In this document: positions 18,529 to 27,435 of the stretch, piece after piece
How the letters are laid out: the number at the start of each line of letters is the position of its first letter
How positions within the stretch are numbered: the stretch's first letter is position 1
Origin: Elusimicrobia bacterium CG1_02_56_21
GTDB lineage: Bacteria > Elusimicrobiota > Elusimicrobia > Elusimicrobiales > UBA9959
Assembly: GCA_001871115.1 (NCBI GenBank)
Contig: MNUR01000039.1
Location: forward strand, 1-36,529
Direction: 5' to 3'
DNA length: 36,529 bases
Translations under genes and position numbers: made by a program
The notes under the pieces: model-generated
Database searches by the model: none
Seen by the model: only the letters and a program-made list of their open reading frames with translations
Told to the model about the DNA's origin: nothing

Positions 18529-18564
18529 CACAATACTTAATTCAGAATTAAGTATTGTGTCACC
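18524..18564. terminator. Perfect 20-bp palindrome: bidirectional terminator containing both stop codons
   Basis: The left arm 18524-18543 (GGTGACACAATACTTAATTC) is matched exactly by 18545-18564 around a single central A. The TGA stop of the + strand gene (18526-18528) and the TGA stop of the - strand ATPase gene (18562-18560) fall at mirror-image positions. T-rich tracts flank both sides (GAATTTTTAG on +, GTTTTATTTT on -), so it should terminate transcription in both directions. Confidence 0.92.
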
Positions 18565-20866
18565 GAATTTTTAGTTCTATTTTGGTAACAGGCAGGCCTT
18601 CGGCTATGGAGGCCGCGCCGGCCAGTTTGGGGTCTTTGGTGAGGAATATTATCTGCCAGCCGGTGCTTCTGTGGAAGTTAGCCAGCAGTTTGAGCGCCAG
18701 GCGCTCCCGCTCTCCGTCTAAAGTATAAAAAGGCTCGTCCAGTACAAGCAGCGCCGGCGCCAGGCCCTCCGGGCCCAACCGCGCGCGGCGCGCTATGGTA
18801 AGCCGCGCCGCCAGCATGAACAAGTCCCGCATCCCGGTGGAAAGGCTTTTAACCGGCCGGGTTATACCGCCAGCGTCGGTAACTGCGGCCCCTTCGGCCT
18901 CGAAACCGCGGAACTCGGCGTGAACTTCGGGTATTATAGCCCTTAAGGTTTCTGTCACTTCTTTGCCCAGGGTTTCAAAGGCCATGGCGGAAGTCTCGGC
19001 CAGTTTCCTGAAAACCCCTGAAGCTATAAGATAAGCGTCCGCCTGAAGTTCCAGGTCGGCCAGTTCTTCCTTATCCGCTTCCAGCACTGTCTCTACCTGG
19101 TTCAAGCGCTCGGGCAGGCCGCCAAGCCTGGCGCCGGAAACGGCCAGATTGGTCTGCAGGTCGGCTTTTACTTTATTCAGCGCGGCTTCTATATCCCGCG
19201 CCTGGCCGTCCAGGGTTTTAGCTTCTTTCTGCAATTGACCGAATTCCGCTTCCATGCCTGAGGCCGGAACTACGCCCCTGCGTTCCAGGTCCCCGTTCTC
19301 GGCGAACATCTTGTCTTTAAATTCATCCTCTGTCTTGCAGCTATTGCCGCCGGCCAGCGCCAGAACGCGCTGCTCCCTGTCCGCCGCGCGGGCTGAAAGT
19401 TTTTTATATTCCGAGACTTTGCCCTGGTAATCGGACTCATTGGTGCAGCCGTAAGGCACAAACCAGGCCAGCCCGGCTTTCTGCGCTTCTTCGGCTGCTC
19501 TCCTGAGACCGTCCCTGTTCAGCACCGCCGTCTTTACTACTACCGCAAGCGCGCCTAGTTCTGCCGCTTTGTCGCCTGAGGCCCTTACGGAGGCCGCGTA
19601 TTCCGCCTGCACTTTAGCCAGGAAAGCCCGGCCGGCTTCAAGATCTTCGGCGGGGAAAGGCTCCTGCGATACCCCGGCCCAGTCTGCTGCCATCAGGGTA
19701 AGGAAAGATTTTATTTCTTCGGCAGTATGTATGCCCGGCTTCTCGGTGACAGAGAATTTTATCCCGGCCAGGACAGCCGCGCCTAAAATACCAGCGGCGG
19801 CGGCATAGGCCACGGTATTGTGCCCGGAATACGCCGCATAGGCGGCCAGCAGCGCGCCCGCGGCCCAGACGCCGTAGCGCAGGCCTTTGTTCACTGTCTT
19901 AAAAATTTTTCCCGGCGCCGAGGCATAGGTCCCCAGCTTTATTGCCAGCCCGGCCGCGCATTCGCTCTGCGGTTTCTGCAGCCTGGCTCTTTCTTCTAAT
20001 TGTTCAATAGCCGTGGTTGCGGCGGCAACAGTAGCCTGCTTTTCACCCACTGTGGCCTCGGCAGCCGCAAGGTTCCTTTCGGCTTCCTGGTGCGCGGCCT
20101 GCAAAGCCCGGTATTTAGGCGTTTCGTCTTTTGCAAAAGCCGCTAAAGCCGCCATAGCTTCACGCGCTTCTTTCAGTTCCCTTAAAGCGGTAAGGCCGGC
20201 CATCACCGCGGCGCGCCTTATTGAAGCGGCAAGTTTTTCCAGCGCGGCTTTTTTAGATTTAAGTTCTGCGTTCTTTGCCGCGAGCGCGCTTTCTTTTTCT
20301 TTTTTCTCAGCTTCCAGCCTGGGGCCCTGCTGCGCTCCGGCCAGAACGGTTTCCCTTTCCGCTTTCAGGCCTGCTATGGCCTGTTCATGGTCTTTGATGG
20401 TTTCACGCAGGCGTTTTATTTTGGCCTGTACCGAGCCTTTGCGGGTGGTTCCGGCTTTATCCGCCAGTTCAAGCGCCAGGGCTTCCGGGTTCAGCCCGGC
20501 ATTAAGCAGAGTGTTCTCGGCGGCCAGGGCCCAGGCCGAAGCGCCTTTATTCTCCGGATGGTTCACTCCCAACTGCCCGCCGCGGATAGCGAAGATCTCT
20601 ATAAATTCATTATCGCCGAAAGAAAGAGGGGGAAAGCCTTCTTCCCAGACCAGTTCGGCTTTGCGCAGAGCGGTATAGCGGCTGGCCATATTCTTCCACA
20701 GCGGGCGGCCTTCGTGCCGGGACTCCGCGCAGAGTGTGTCGAACAGGGCGTCAAAAACTGTGGTTTTGCCGGCTTCATTGGGGCCGGTTATAACGGTAAA
20801 AGGCCCCAGTTCCAGGCCGGCCTTTCTGAATTTGCCGAAATCGGGCAGCTCAAGACGCTTTATCAT
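18560..20866 (-). CDS. YhaN/SbcC-like AAA ATPase with coiled coil and membrane hairpin
   Basis: 768 residues. The N-terminal half of an SMC/Rad50-type ATPase (MIKRLELPDFGKFRKAGLEL, Walker A GPNEAGKTT at 28-36) and a C-terminal half with a signature-like SLSTGMRDLFMLAARL, Walker B LLVLDEPFYTLDGERERL and a final IIFLTKDPK. Between them are long coiled coils rich in Ala, Glu and Lys, interrupted near residues 330-370 by two hydrophobic segments (YGVWAAGALLAAYAAYSG and AAAAGILGAAVLAGI), as in YhaN rather than SbcC. It overlaps the metallophosphoesterase gene upstream by four bases (ATGA), so the pair should form an SbcCD-like nuclease complex, here probably membrane-attached. Its stop is inside the palindrome at 18524-18564. 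Confidence 0.85.
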   Translation of the reverse strand: MIKRLELPDFGKFRKAGLELGPFTVITGPNEAGKTTVFDALFDTLCAESRHEGRPLWKNMASRYTALRKAELVWEEGFPPLSFGDNEFIEIFAIRGGQLGVNHPENKGASAWALAAENTLLNAGLNPEALALELADKAGTTRKGSVQAKIKRLRETIKDHEQAIAGLKAERETVLAGAQQGPRLEAEKKEKESALAAKNAELKSKKAALEKLAASIRRAAVMAGLTALRELKEAREAMAALAAFAKDETPKYRALQAAHQEAERNLAAAEATVGEKQATVAAATTAIEQLEERARLQKPQSECAAGLAIKLGTYASAPGKIFKTVNKGLRYGVWAAGALLAAYAAYSGHNTVAYAAAAGILGAAVLAGIKFSVTEKPGIHTAEEIKSFLTLMAADWAGVSQEPFPAEDLEAGRAFLAKVQAEYAASVRASGDKAAELGALAVVVKTAVLNRDGLRRAAEEAQKAGLAWFVPYGCTNESDYQGKVSEYKKLSARAADREQRVLALAGGNSCKTEDEFKDKMFAENGDLERRGVVPASGMEAEFGQLQKEAKTLDGQARDIEAALNKVKADLQTNLAVSGARLGGLPERLNQVETVLEADKEELADLELQADAYLIASGVFRKLAETSAMAFETLGKEVTETLRAIIPEVHAEFRGFEAEGAAVTDAGGITRPVKSLSTGMRDLFMLAARLTIARRARLGPEGLAPALLVLDEPFYTLDGERERLALKLLANFHRSTGWQIIFLTKDPKLAGAASIAEGLPVTKIELKIR

Positions 20867-21960
20867 CTGCCCTCCACAAGGTGCGCGGCCAGGTCTTCAA
20901 GCCCATATTGGCGCGCAAGCAGCCAGCGCCGGTAATCTTCGCTCTGGGTATCGCCGGGTTCTAATTTGTCTATTTCAGCCAGAAAAGCTTTGGTCAGGCT
21001 GTTTGAAGAAAGCTCGGCCGCTACTATAGTCTCGGTTTCAACCAAAGCCAGCCTGGCTTTGCTTTCTAAGCGCGTCTTCAGGGCCTCTGCGGTGGTCTTG
21101 GCCGCGTTTTCATCCTCTACAATGCCGGTGAGTATCACCTTCACCAGATCCAGCCCTGAAAGCCCTAAAGCTATTTTCTCAACAGCGGCCGGGTTTACGG
21201 CCCCGCTCAAATTAAGTGGCAGGCGGTATTCTTTATAAAAACCGGAAGTTTTAAGTTCTGCGGTACGGACGCTGGTAGTTTCGCCTGTTTCTACAATGCA
21301 GACGCGCTTCGGTCCCGCTTCGCGGGGGTGGGCGCGCCAGACGCGCGCCGAGCCCGGGTAACAGACCGTCGCCCCGCCCAGGGTCTGCTGGCGGCCGGCG
21401 TGGATATGCCCCAGCGCGGCATAGTCAGCTTCCAGCCGGGCAAAAAGATCGTCGTCCATCACCCCGGCCTTGGTATCGGTTTCTTCATCCGGGCCTGTAT
21501 AGATGGTGGAATTTAAAGCGTGGGCCACTACAATGCGCGGAACCCCGGCTTTTTTCTGCGGAACCTTCCAGTCCCGGTAGCCGTCATAGGTTTCGGAGTG
21601 GGGAATGCAGATGAACTCAATGCCGCCGGCTTCTACAATAGAGAAAGGCCGCGCTGCGGCAAAAATAACGGGGTCTAAATTATAGGCGGTCAGGTCTGCG
21701 GTAGCGCCGCGGCTTTCATGATTGCCCGGGATATAAATTATGCTGCAGCCGGCAACGGCGAGCGGCTTGAACTTAAGGCAGACCTCGGAGCGCAGGGCCT
21801 CAAAATCCCCGAAAGAATCGAACAAATCCCCGGCCAGCACCAGGGCCCGGGCTTTCTCGGACAGAGCCAGGGCGATTATTTCATCCAGTACGCTGTAGCA
21901 GTAGGCTTTCTCTTCGCCTTCTTCTATATGCAGGTCAGCCGCGTGTATAATTTTAGTCAC
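20863..21960 (-). CDS. YhaO/SbcD-like metallophosphoesterase (DNA repair exonuclease)
   Basis: 365 residues from GTG 21960, chosen because GGAGG lies four bases upstream and the conserved TKIIHAADLHIEEG follows directly; an in-frame GTG at 21975 would lie before that site. The Mre11/SbcD phosphoesterase motifs are complete: DLH, GDLFDSFGDF, PGNHESRG, VVAHAL and ALGHIHAG. The C-terminal part is a capping domain that would hold the ATPase partner. With the YhaN-like protein encoded immediately downstream (four-base overlap) it should act on DNA ends or hairpins. The DinB gene lies 76 bp upstream on the same strand, so dinB, this gene and the ATPase may be one transcription unit. Confidence 0.87.
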   Translation of the reverse strand: MTKIIHAADLHIEEGEEKAYCYSVLDEIIALALSEKARALVLAGDLFDSFGDFEALRSEVCLKFKPLAVAGCSIIYIPGNHESRGATADLTAYNLDPVIFAAARPFSIVEAGGIEFICIPHSETYDGYRDWKVPQKKAGVPRIVVAHALNSTIYTGPDEETDTKAGVMDDDLFARLEADYAALGHIHAGRQQTLGGATVCYPGSARVWRAHPREAGPKRVCIVETGETTSVRTAELKTSGFYKEYRLPLNLSGAVNPAAVEKIALGLSGLDLVKVILTGIVEDENAAKTTAEALKTRLESKARLALVETETIVAAELSSNSLTKAFLAEIDKLEPGDTQSEDYRRWLLARQYGLEDLAAHLVEGR

Positions 21961-22036
21961 TAGTCCTCCGAACACTATTATATTTTTTATCGGGCGCCGG
22001 CGGACGCCGCTGACTTCCTTGTTTATTGCCCCGGAT

Positions 22037-23263
22037 TTATTCTTCGTCCGCGTCGGGGATGCGGGTGAAGGCTATGCGGAGCGGGACCAGGCCTTTGCTT
22101 TCATGCGTGGCCCCGTAGTGCAGGATGTCTTCACCGAATTTTTCGTTTATCTGGTCCAGGGTCCTGGTTAATTGGTTCCGGCGCTGGTCCTCAAATAAAG
22201 AAGGGGAATGCAGCGCTTCCGGCACCAGCCCGCTCATGGCTACGCCTACCGCGAAGACCTGCCCGTCCGGCAATTCTTTCCAGAGCGTTTTTATAGCGTG
22301 GATAAAAGCCAGGGTATCCTGCGTCTCCATTAAACTGCAGCGGGCCTGCCAGGCGTTCCGGCCTATGAACCGCACATAAATATTTATTCCCGAAGCGAAG
22401 AACCCTTCTTTGCGCAGGCGGGTGGCGGCTTTGTCGGTAAGCTTTTTTAATATCCGCATAGCCCCGGCCCTGTTGCGCAGTTCCGGCGGCAGAACATGGG
22501 AATGGCTGATAGATTTCTGCTCCGTCACCCGCGCTTCAAGATGCTCGCCGCGCAGTACATGCCAGATCTCTTCCCCGCAAATGCTGCCCCAGGCTTTATT
22601 CATCTCTTCCGGGCTGAGGGCGAGCAGCTGCTCCATGGTATGAATGCCGTTCCTGTTCAGCCGCTCTTCAGTTCTCGCGCCTATGCCGGTAAGGTCCCGC
22701 AGTTTAAGCTGAAAAAGTATCTGCGGCAGGTCCGAAGGAAGAATAACAGTAAAACCGTCCGGCTTTTTCATGTCCCCGGCTATCTTTGCAAGATAGCGGT
22801 TAGGCCCCAGCCCTATAGAGCATTTAAGAGAAGACCCAACTTTATCCCGGATAGCGGCTTTTATCGTAGCCGCAAGATCCGTGGCCACTTTTACATCCTG
22901 CTGGTAGCCGGTCAGCCTGCAGGCCATTTCATCTATAGAGCAGACAGAATCCACAGGTACGCAGCTTTCTACCGCTTCTACTATAAGATTATGGTAGCGC
23001 ACATAGTTGGAATGATCCCCTACAATAAACTTCATTTTGGGGCAGAGCCGCCTGGCCTCGCGCACCAAGGTCCCCGTCTTTACCCCGAAAGCTTTGCCTT
23101 CATAGCTGACGGCTATGCAGCAGGTGGTATCCGTCTTTAAAGGAACCACGGCCACCGGCAGCCCGCGCAAAGAGGGGTCCATCTCCTGCTCTACCGAGGC
23201 AAAGAAGGAGTTCATATCCACATAAAGCCAGCTTACTGTCTTGGAAGGGTCTCGGGCGGCCAT
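22037..23263 (-). CDS. dinB: Y-family DNA polymerase IV (DinB-like)
   Basis: 408 residues from ATG 23263 (MAARDPSKTVSWLYVDMNSFF). The Y-family active site is intact: YVDMNSFFASVEQ with the first metal aspartate, and SIDEMAC with the catalytic SIDE. The steric residues CCIAVSYEGKAFGVKTG and the helix-hairpin-helix text LRDLTGIGARTEERLNRNGI match DinB, followed by the little-finger domain. It performs translesion synthesis. A TTG-started extension (23284) is unlikely. The ATG has no Shine-Dalgarno; TATACT ends six bases before it, so the message may be leaderless. It leads the repair block dinB-yhaO-yhaN-like. No LexA box was recognised. Confidence 0.9.
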   Translation of the reverse strand: MAARDPSKTVSWLYVDMNSFFASVEQEMDPSLRGLPVAVVPLKTDTTCCIAVSYEGKAFGVKTGTLVREARRLCPKMKFIVGDHSNYVRYHNLIVEAVESCVPVDSVCSIDEMACRLTGYQQDVKVATDLAATIKAAIRDKVGSSLKCSIGLGPNRYLAKIAGDMKKPDGFTVILPSDLPQILFQLKLRDLTGIGARTEERLNRNGIHTMEQLLALSPEEMNKAWGSICGEEIWHVLRGEHLEARVTEQKSISHSHVLPPELRNRAGAMRILKKLTDKAATRLRKEGFFASGINIYVRFIGRNAWQARCSLMETQDTLAFIHAIKTLWKELPDGQVFAVGVAMSGLVPEALHSPSLFEDQRRNQLTRTLDQINEKFGEDILHYGATHESKGLVPLRIAFTRIPDADEE

Positions 23264-23406
23264 ATTAATAGTATACAACACCAAGCCGGGCGGACTATTC
23301 TAACCTGCGCCACTCATGGACACAAATCCGAGGGCTTGTCGGGTTGAAAGAAATTAAAAAACCGGGAAGACCGCGGAACAGGGCAAAGAATCGGGAACAG
23401 CCGCTT

Positions 23407-24018
23407 TTATTTACTGCTGTCGCCGGGGAGCAGGCGCTGGGGGATATTTGTGAAAGAAGTCGCTTTTCCGCCGGCAAAATCAAGTATCCAGGCCCGGTCG
23501 AAGGTTTCGCCCGGCCAGAACTGCGGGATAGAGTCCTGCACTGTTGCGGCAGAGCCATTATAAGCGGTCAGCTCCAGCGCAATTTTTACCAGGGCCTCGT
23601 GCTGCCAGCAGATAAGGACCATCTTTCCCTTATATTCGGGGGCTTCCATAAGCGCCCTTACCAGTTTATGGGTCTGGCCGCGGGTGTAGGCGGCGTCCAC
23701 CCGAAGGTTAAGGGCTTCGGCCAGCGGCTGCACAGTCTGTATAGAGCGTACCGAACTGCCCTCATTCTTGGGGGCGGCCGCGTAAATAGCGGCGGGGGTT
23801 CCGTAAAGGGTAACAGCCGCCGAGGTTTTAAAAAATTTTACAAGCGCCCGCGCGCGTTTAAAACCTTGCGGGCTCAGTTCGCTGCCGTGTTCCGGCTTCT
23901 CGGCGTGACGGATAAGGATTACCTGCGCCGGGGCGGCGAAAACGGATGCTGGGGCCAGCAGCGCTCCCGTCAGCAGGGAGAGGAACAGTTTGCGGCCGGT
24001 AATGCGGAGTAGCCTCAT
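23407..24018 (-). CDS. Exported histidine phosphatase family protein
   Basis: 203 residues. A signal peptide (RKLFLSLLTGALLAPASVFAAP) precedes a short histidine-phosphatase domain: the phospho-acceptor motif LIRHAEKPEHG, the LSPQGFKRARAL helix, and the second catalytic His in LICWQHEALVKI. The family transfers phosphate through a phospho-histidine; exported short forms are often SixA- or phytase-like with unknown substrates. It is divergent from the cupin gene at 24219 and lies upstream of dinB on the same strand, 143 bp away. Confidence 0.85.
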   Translation of the reverse strand: MRLLRITGRKLFLSLLTGALLAPASVFAAPAQVILIRHAEKPEHGSELSPQGFKRARALVKFFKTSAAVTLYGTPAAIYAAAPKNEGSSVRSIQTVQPLAEALNLRVDAAYTRGQTHKLVRALMEAPEYKGKMVLICWQHEALVKIALELTAYNGSAATVQDSIPQFWPGETFDRAWILDFAGGKATSFTNIPQRLLPGDSSK

Positions 24019-24218
24019 CCTTTAATAATAACACTAAAAGGCGGCGCAAGCATGGAGCCAAGGGCCTATACAGCCGCCGCTTTTAGGCCCAATGGACCGC
24101 GTTTGGGAAAACCTGGCAAAAGGTGGACTTTAGTCAGTAAAACTGGCAAACCGGCCATGGCAATAAGCGGAATTTTCAGGTTAAATATTAGCGAGGCCGT
24201 ATCAGGGAAGGGGGTTGT

Positions 24219-24578
24219 ATGCAAACCATAAAAGACACAATAGTGCTGAAGAACGGGGACCTGAAGTTCATGGACATAATGCCCGGCGTTGTCAGGGCTT
24301 ATGCCTGGGGCGAAACGAACGGGATACACGGGAATTTTACCAGGCTCAGGGCCGGGTACAGATCGCCCATGCATACCCATACTTACGACGTAAAAATAGT
24401 GGTAATAACGGGAATGCTGCTGCACGGCGACTCAGGCGGGAAGATAACGCGGCTCGGGCCGGGTTCTTTCTGTTTCATTCCCGAGGGCATGAAGCACACC
24501 ACCGCCTGCGTAGACGACTCGGATTGCCTGTTCTATGAAGAGCAGCCGGGCAGGTTCGACATGATGCCCATAGCCTAG
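24219..24578 (+). CDS. Small cupin-domain protein
   Basis: 119 residues forming one cupin barrel. The first motif is PMHTHTYDVKIVVITG (two histidines and downstream residues able to bind metal) and the second is GPGSFCFIPEGMKHTT. The end FYEEQPGRFDMMPIA is typical of DUF4437/ChrR-like cupins that bind a metal and are used as small enzymes or sensors. A purine-rich GGGAAGGGGG lies before the ATG. It is monocistronic, closed by the terminator at 24610-24650. No substrate can be assigned. Confidence 0.82.
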   Translation: MQTIKDTIVLKNGDLKFMDIMPGVVRAYAWGETNGIHGNFTRLRAGYRSPMHTHTYDVKIVVITGMLLHGDSGGKITRLGPGSFCFIPEGMKHTTACVDDSDCLFYEEQPGRFDMMPIA

Positions 24579-24609
24579 GAGGAGCTCCGGGAGGGGGGCG
24601 GCAGATAAA

Positions 24610-24650
24610 ACCGCCCCGGCGTTTAATTCGACGCCGGGGCGGTCCTTTCT
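24610..24650 (+). terminator. Rho-independent terminator after the cupin gene
   Basis: A perfect 13-bp stem, ACCGCCCCGGCGT (24610-24622) with ACGCCGGGGCGGT (24631-24643), eight-base loop, followed by CCTTTCT and more T. Confidence 0.9.
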
Positions 24651-24724
24651 TTTATTAAATCTCCATACCGCTGCGCTAATTTATTAGAATTTATTGAGAA
24701 TAAAAATTTCGCGGAGGAGAGGCT

Positions 24725-26062
24725 ATGTATAATTTCCCCGAAGGCCTGTACAGCGACGTACGCATAGAGAAAGTGCGCGCCACCCTTGTCCAGTATCTGA
24801 AAGGCGACCTGCGCGAAATGCGCGAGCGAGACACCTCCGGCGCCTTCATCCGGGTTTACGACGGCAAGCGCTGGTATTATTCCTCCACCACTTCCCTGGA
24901 CAAAGTGCAGGAAGAAATAGACCGGCTGGCCGCCCTGGCCACGCCAGCAGGCGCTATAGCGGAAGATAAAGTAGTAAAGAATATGGCCGCGGAGAAAGCC
25001 CGCCCCCACGGCTTTACCGGCAAAGACCTGCGCACCGTCACTTTGGCCGAAAAGAACGGCTTTTTATCATCTTTCTTCCCGGCGGTCACCGGCGAGAAAA
25101 CAATAACAATGTGGTCGGCCTCTTTCTCCGACACTTTCACCCACAGGGAGCTTTATAATTCAAAAGGCGCGCAGTCGGTCTGCGAGCAGCAGTTCTGCGG
25201 CATACGCATAGGAATGACCTTCAGCGAGAACGGCCATACTTTCGCCGAGGGCGCTATGAAAGCCGGCGGGGAATTCTGCGAACTAGCCGGCTTTAAAGAG
25301 ACCCTGGATAAAGTAATTGAAAAGTCCCTGGATTTTCTCCGCAACTCCAAACGGGTAAAGCCGGGCAAATACACCGTGGTGCTTTCGCCGTTGGCCGCCG
25401 GGGTGTTCGCCCATGAATCTTTCGGCCATAAAAGCGAAGCCGATTTTATGCTGGGCGACGCCGCCATGATGAAAGAATGGAATATCGGCCGCCGGCTGGG
25501 CCCCGATTTTCTGCATATTACGGACGACGGATCGTGCGCGGGCAGCGGTTTCACCCCTTTTGACGACGAAGGAACCCCGGCGAAGAAGACCACCCTGATT
25601 AAGAACGGCAAACTGGCCGGCCGGCTGCACAGCGCCGTAACCGCGGCCGCTATGGGGGAACTAGCCACCGGCAACGCCCGCGCGGTCAGCTTCGAGTTCG
25701 AGCCTATAGTCCGGATGACCACCACCCATTTTGAGGCGGGGAATATGTCCAAGGAAGAACTTTTCGCCGGCGTCAAAGACGGATTGTTCATAGACACTAT
25801 AAAGCACGGTTCGGGGATGAGCACTTTCACTATAGCGCCTTCCCTGGCTTATTTTATTAAAGACGGCAAAATAGCCGGGCCGGCCCAGGTTTCCGTAATA
25901 TCCGGCAGCGTTTTTGACACTTTCGGCCATATAGACGCTATCTCGGACAAAGTGGAATTGCTCTCTTTTGTGGGCGGCGGCTGCGGCAAAATGGAACAGC
26001 ACCCTCTGCCCGTAGGCTTCGGCGGGCCTTATGTGCGCGTGCAGGAAATGTCGGTACTGTGA
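24725..26062 (+). CDS. TldD-like metalloprotease subunit (module 2)
   Basis: 445 residues. The zinc motif is H230-E-S-F-G-H235 followed by KSEADFM, and the downstream cysteine ligand lies in GGGCGKMEQHPLPVG (C420), so the catalytic residues of TldD are complete. The N-terminal part (MYNFPEGLYSDVRIEKVRATLV) diverges strongly from the module 1 TldD, as expected for an old paralogue. A strong AGGAGAGG site precedes the ATG. The TldE-like gene follows with at most a few bases between them, so the pair is coupled. It probably acts on a different peptide set from module 1. Confidence 0.9.
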   Translation: MYNFPEGLYSDVRIEKVRATLVQYLKGDLREMRERDTSGAFIRVYDGKRWYYSSTTSLDKVQEEIDRLAALATPAGAIAEDKVVKNMAAEKARPHGFTGKDLRTVTLAEKNGFLSSFFPAVTGEKTITMWSASFSDTFTHRELYNSKGAQSVCEQQFCGIRIGMTFSENGHTFAEGAMKAGGEFCELAGFKETLDKVIEKSLDFLRNSKRVKPGKYTVVLSPLAAGVFAHESFGHKSEADFMLGDAAMMKEWNIGRRLGPDFLHITDDGSCAGSGFTPFDDEGTPAKKTTLIKNGKLAGRLHSAVTAAAMGELATGNARAVSFEFEPIVRMTTTHFEAGNMSKEELFAGVKDGLFIDTIKHGSGMSTFTIAPSLAYFIKDGKIAGPAQVSVISGSVFDTFGHIDAISDKVELLSFVGGGCGKMEQHPLPVGFGGPYVRVQEMSVL

Positions 26063-26067
26063 AAACT

Positions 26068-27291
26068 ATGACAAAAGAAAAATATACCCTTATAAAAGAC
26101 GAAGTTTCTGTAAAAGTTGCGGCCTCCGTGCCTGAATCCATCCGCACCAAGCGCATAAAGCGCACCGGCGTCCGGATTTATAAAGACGGCTGCCTGGGCA
26201 TCTCCGGCTATATGGGCGATGAGGGCGAGGCCGAAGCCACAAAGAGGGCCGAAGCCGCCCTGGCCCACAAGATATCTTATCCCTGCGAGCCTTCTGCCGC
26301 TCTGGCGCGCTCGGTTACCGTGGGCGTAAAGCCTTTCACGCCTAAAGAGCTGGACGCCGAAGTAGCGGCGGTCCTTGCGGCTTTCCGCAAAGATTTCCCG
26401 CAGTTCGTGCTTTCCTCGCCTTTTATTAAATCCGGGACCTATACCGAGGCCCTGTCCAATGACGCCGGGCTTGATCTGCATTCCGCTATCACCCTGCACG
26501 AGTTCGCTATTCTTTTCAAGCAGGATACGTCCTCAAGCATAATGGACGGCTGGTTTGAATGCGCCGGGCAGAAATACGACAGGGAAACCTTCCTGGCTTA
26601 CGGCTCGCAGTTCCTGGGCGCCTACCTGAACAAGGTTTCTCTTCCGGCCGGCGGCAAGCTGCCGGTTTTCTTTGACGATAATGACGGCCTGGTAAAACAG
26701 ATCTTCGCCCGGGAACTGGGCGGGATGACCTTCGGTTCCGGCGGTTCGCTTTTCTCCGGCAAGGCCGGGCAGCAGCTTTTTAACGAGAACTTCACCCTGT
26801 TTGGCAGCCGGCAGGACGACTATCTGCCTTTCTTCGACGCCGAGGGCGTCTGCGGCGAAGGCTTTAAATATATAGAGAACGGCGTTCTGCGCGCGCCTTT
26901 CTGCGATAAAAAAACCGCGGCCAAATTCGGCTTCCGGCCCAGCGGCACGGCGGCAGCTTCCTATGACGGAACCCCGGAGATAGGCGCTTCGGTGATGAAG
27001 ATAAAAAGCCAGGCCAAAACCATAAAAGAAATGCTGGGCAGCCAGCCGGCCGTTTTTGTAAGTATGGCCAGCGGCGGGGATTTTACCAGCGAAGGCGGCT
27101 TCGGTACGCCGGCGCAGGTGGCATACCTTCTTCAGGACGGGAAGCTTGTGGGCAGGCTGCCGCAGCTTCAGCTGTCTTCTTCCGTAAATGAAATGTACGG
27201 CAAAGACTTCCTGGGCGTTTCGGGCGACAAGATAATGCCGCTTTCAAACAGCCGCTGGCTGGGCTTTATGCTGAACGTCAGTAAAATGTAG
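26068..27291 (+). CDS. TldE/PmbA-like subunit (module 2)
   Basis: 407 residues of TldD/PmbA type lacking HExxxH. The N-terminal domain (VKVAASVPESIRTKRIKRTGVRIYKDG) and the C-terminal domain (FFDDNDGLVKQIFARELGG, then ASGGDFTSEGGFGTPAQVAYLL) fit a divergent TldE. It follows the module 2 TldD directly; a GTG at 26059 would overlap that stop codon (GTGA), while ATG 26068 is the more conventional start. In module 1 the TldE-like gene comes first; here TldD comes first, so the modules are not a simple recent duplication. Confidence 0.82.
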   Translation: MTKEKYTLIKDEVSVKVAASVPESIRTKRIKRTGVRIYKDGCLGISGYMGDEGEAEATKRAEAALAHKISYPCEPSAALARSVTVGVKPFTPKELDAEVAAVLAAFRKDFPQFVLSSPFIKSGTYTEALSNDAGLDLHSAITLHEFAILFKQDTSSSIMDGWFECAGQKYDRETFLAYGSQFLGAYLNKVSLPAGGKLPVFFDDNDGLVKQIFARELGGMTFGSGGSLFSGKAGQQLFNENFTLFGSRQDDYLPFFDAEGVCGEGFKYIENGVLRAPFCDKKTAAKFGFRPSGTAAASYDGTPEIGASVMKIKSQAKTIKEMLGSQPAVFVSMASGGDFTSEGGFGTPAQVAYLLQDGKLVGRLPQLQLSSSVNEMYGKDFLGVSGDKIMPLSNSRWLGFMLNVSKM

Positions 27292-27379
27292 CGCAATAAA
27301 CGCCGGCCCGGCAGCCGGCTGAATAAAACCGCCTGCCAGCTTCCGCTGCGCGGCACATTGCCATAAGAAAGCCCAGGTT

Positions 27380-27403
27380 CGCCGCGGCTCGCTGCGGCGT
27401 TTA
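27380..27403 (+). terminator. Weak hairpin before valS
   Basis: CGCCGC (27380-27385), eight-base loop, GCGGCG (27394-27399), then TTTA. The T tract is short, so termination would be inefficient. It may end the module 2 TldD/TldE transcript. Confidence 0.4.
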
Positions 27404-27435
27404 TGCATATATTCTAAATAAGGTAAAATGACACT

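Noticed and set aside
21811..21830. TTCGATTC string on the minus strand resembling a tRNA T-loop
   Set aside because: It lies within the SbcD-like coding sequence and no acceptor or anticodon stem can be built around it.
23295..23558. 87-codon minus-strand frame between dinB and the histidine phosphatase
   Set aside because: It largely overlaps the phosphatase gene in another frame and has no recognisable content.
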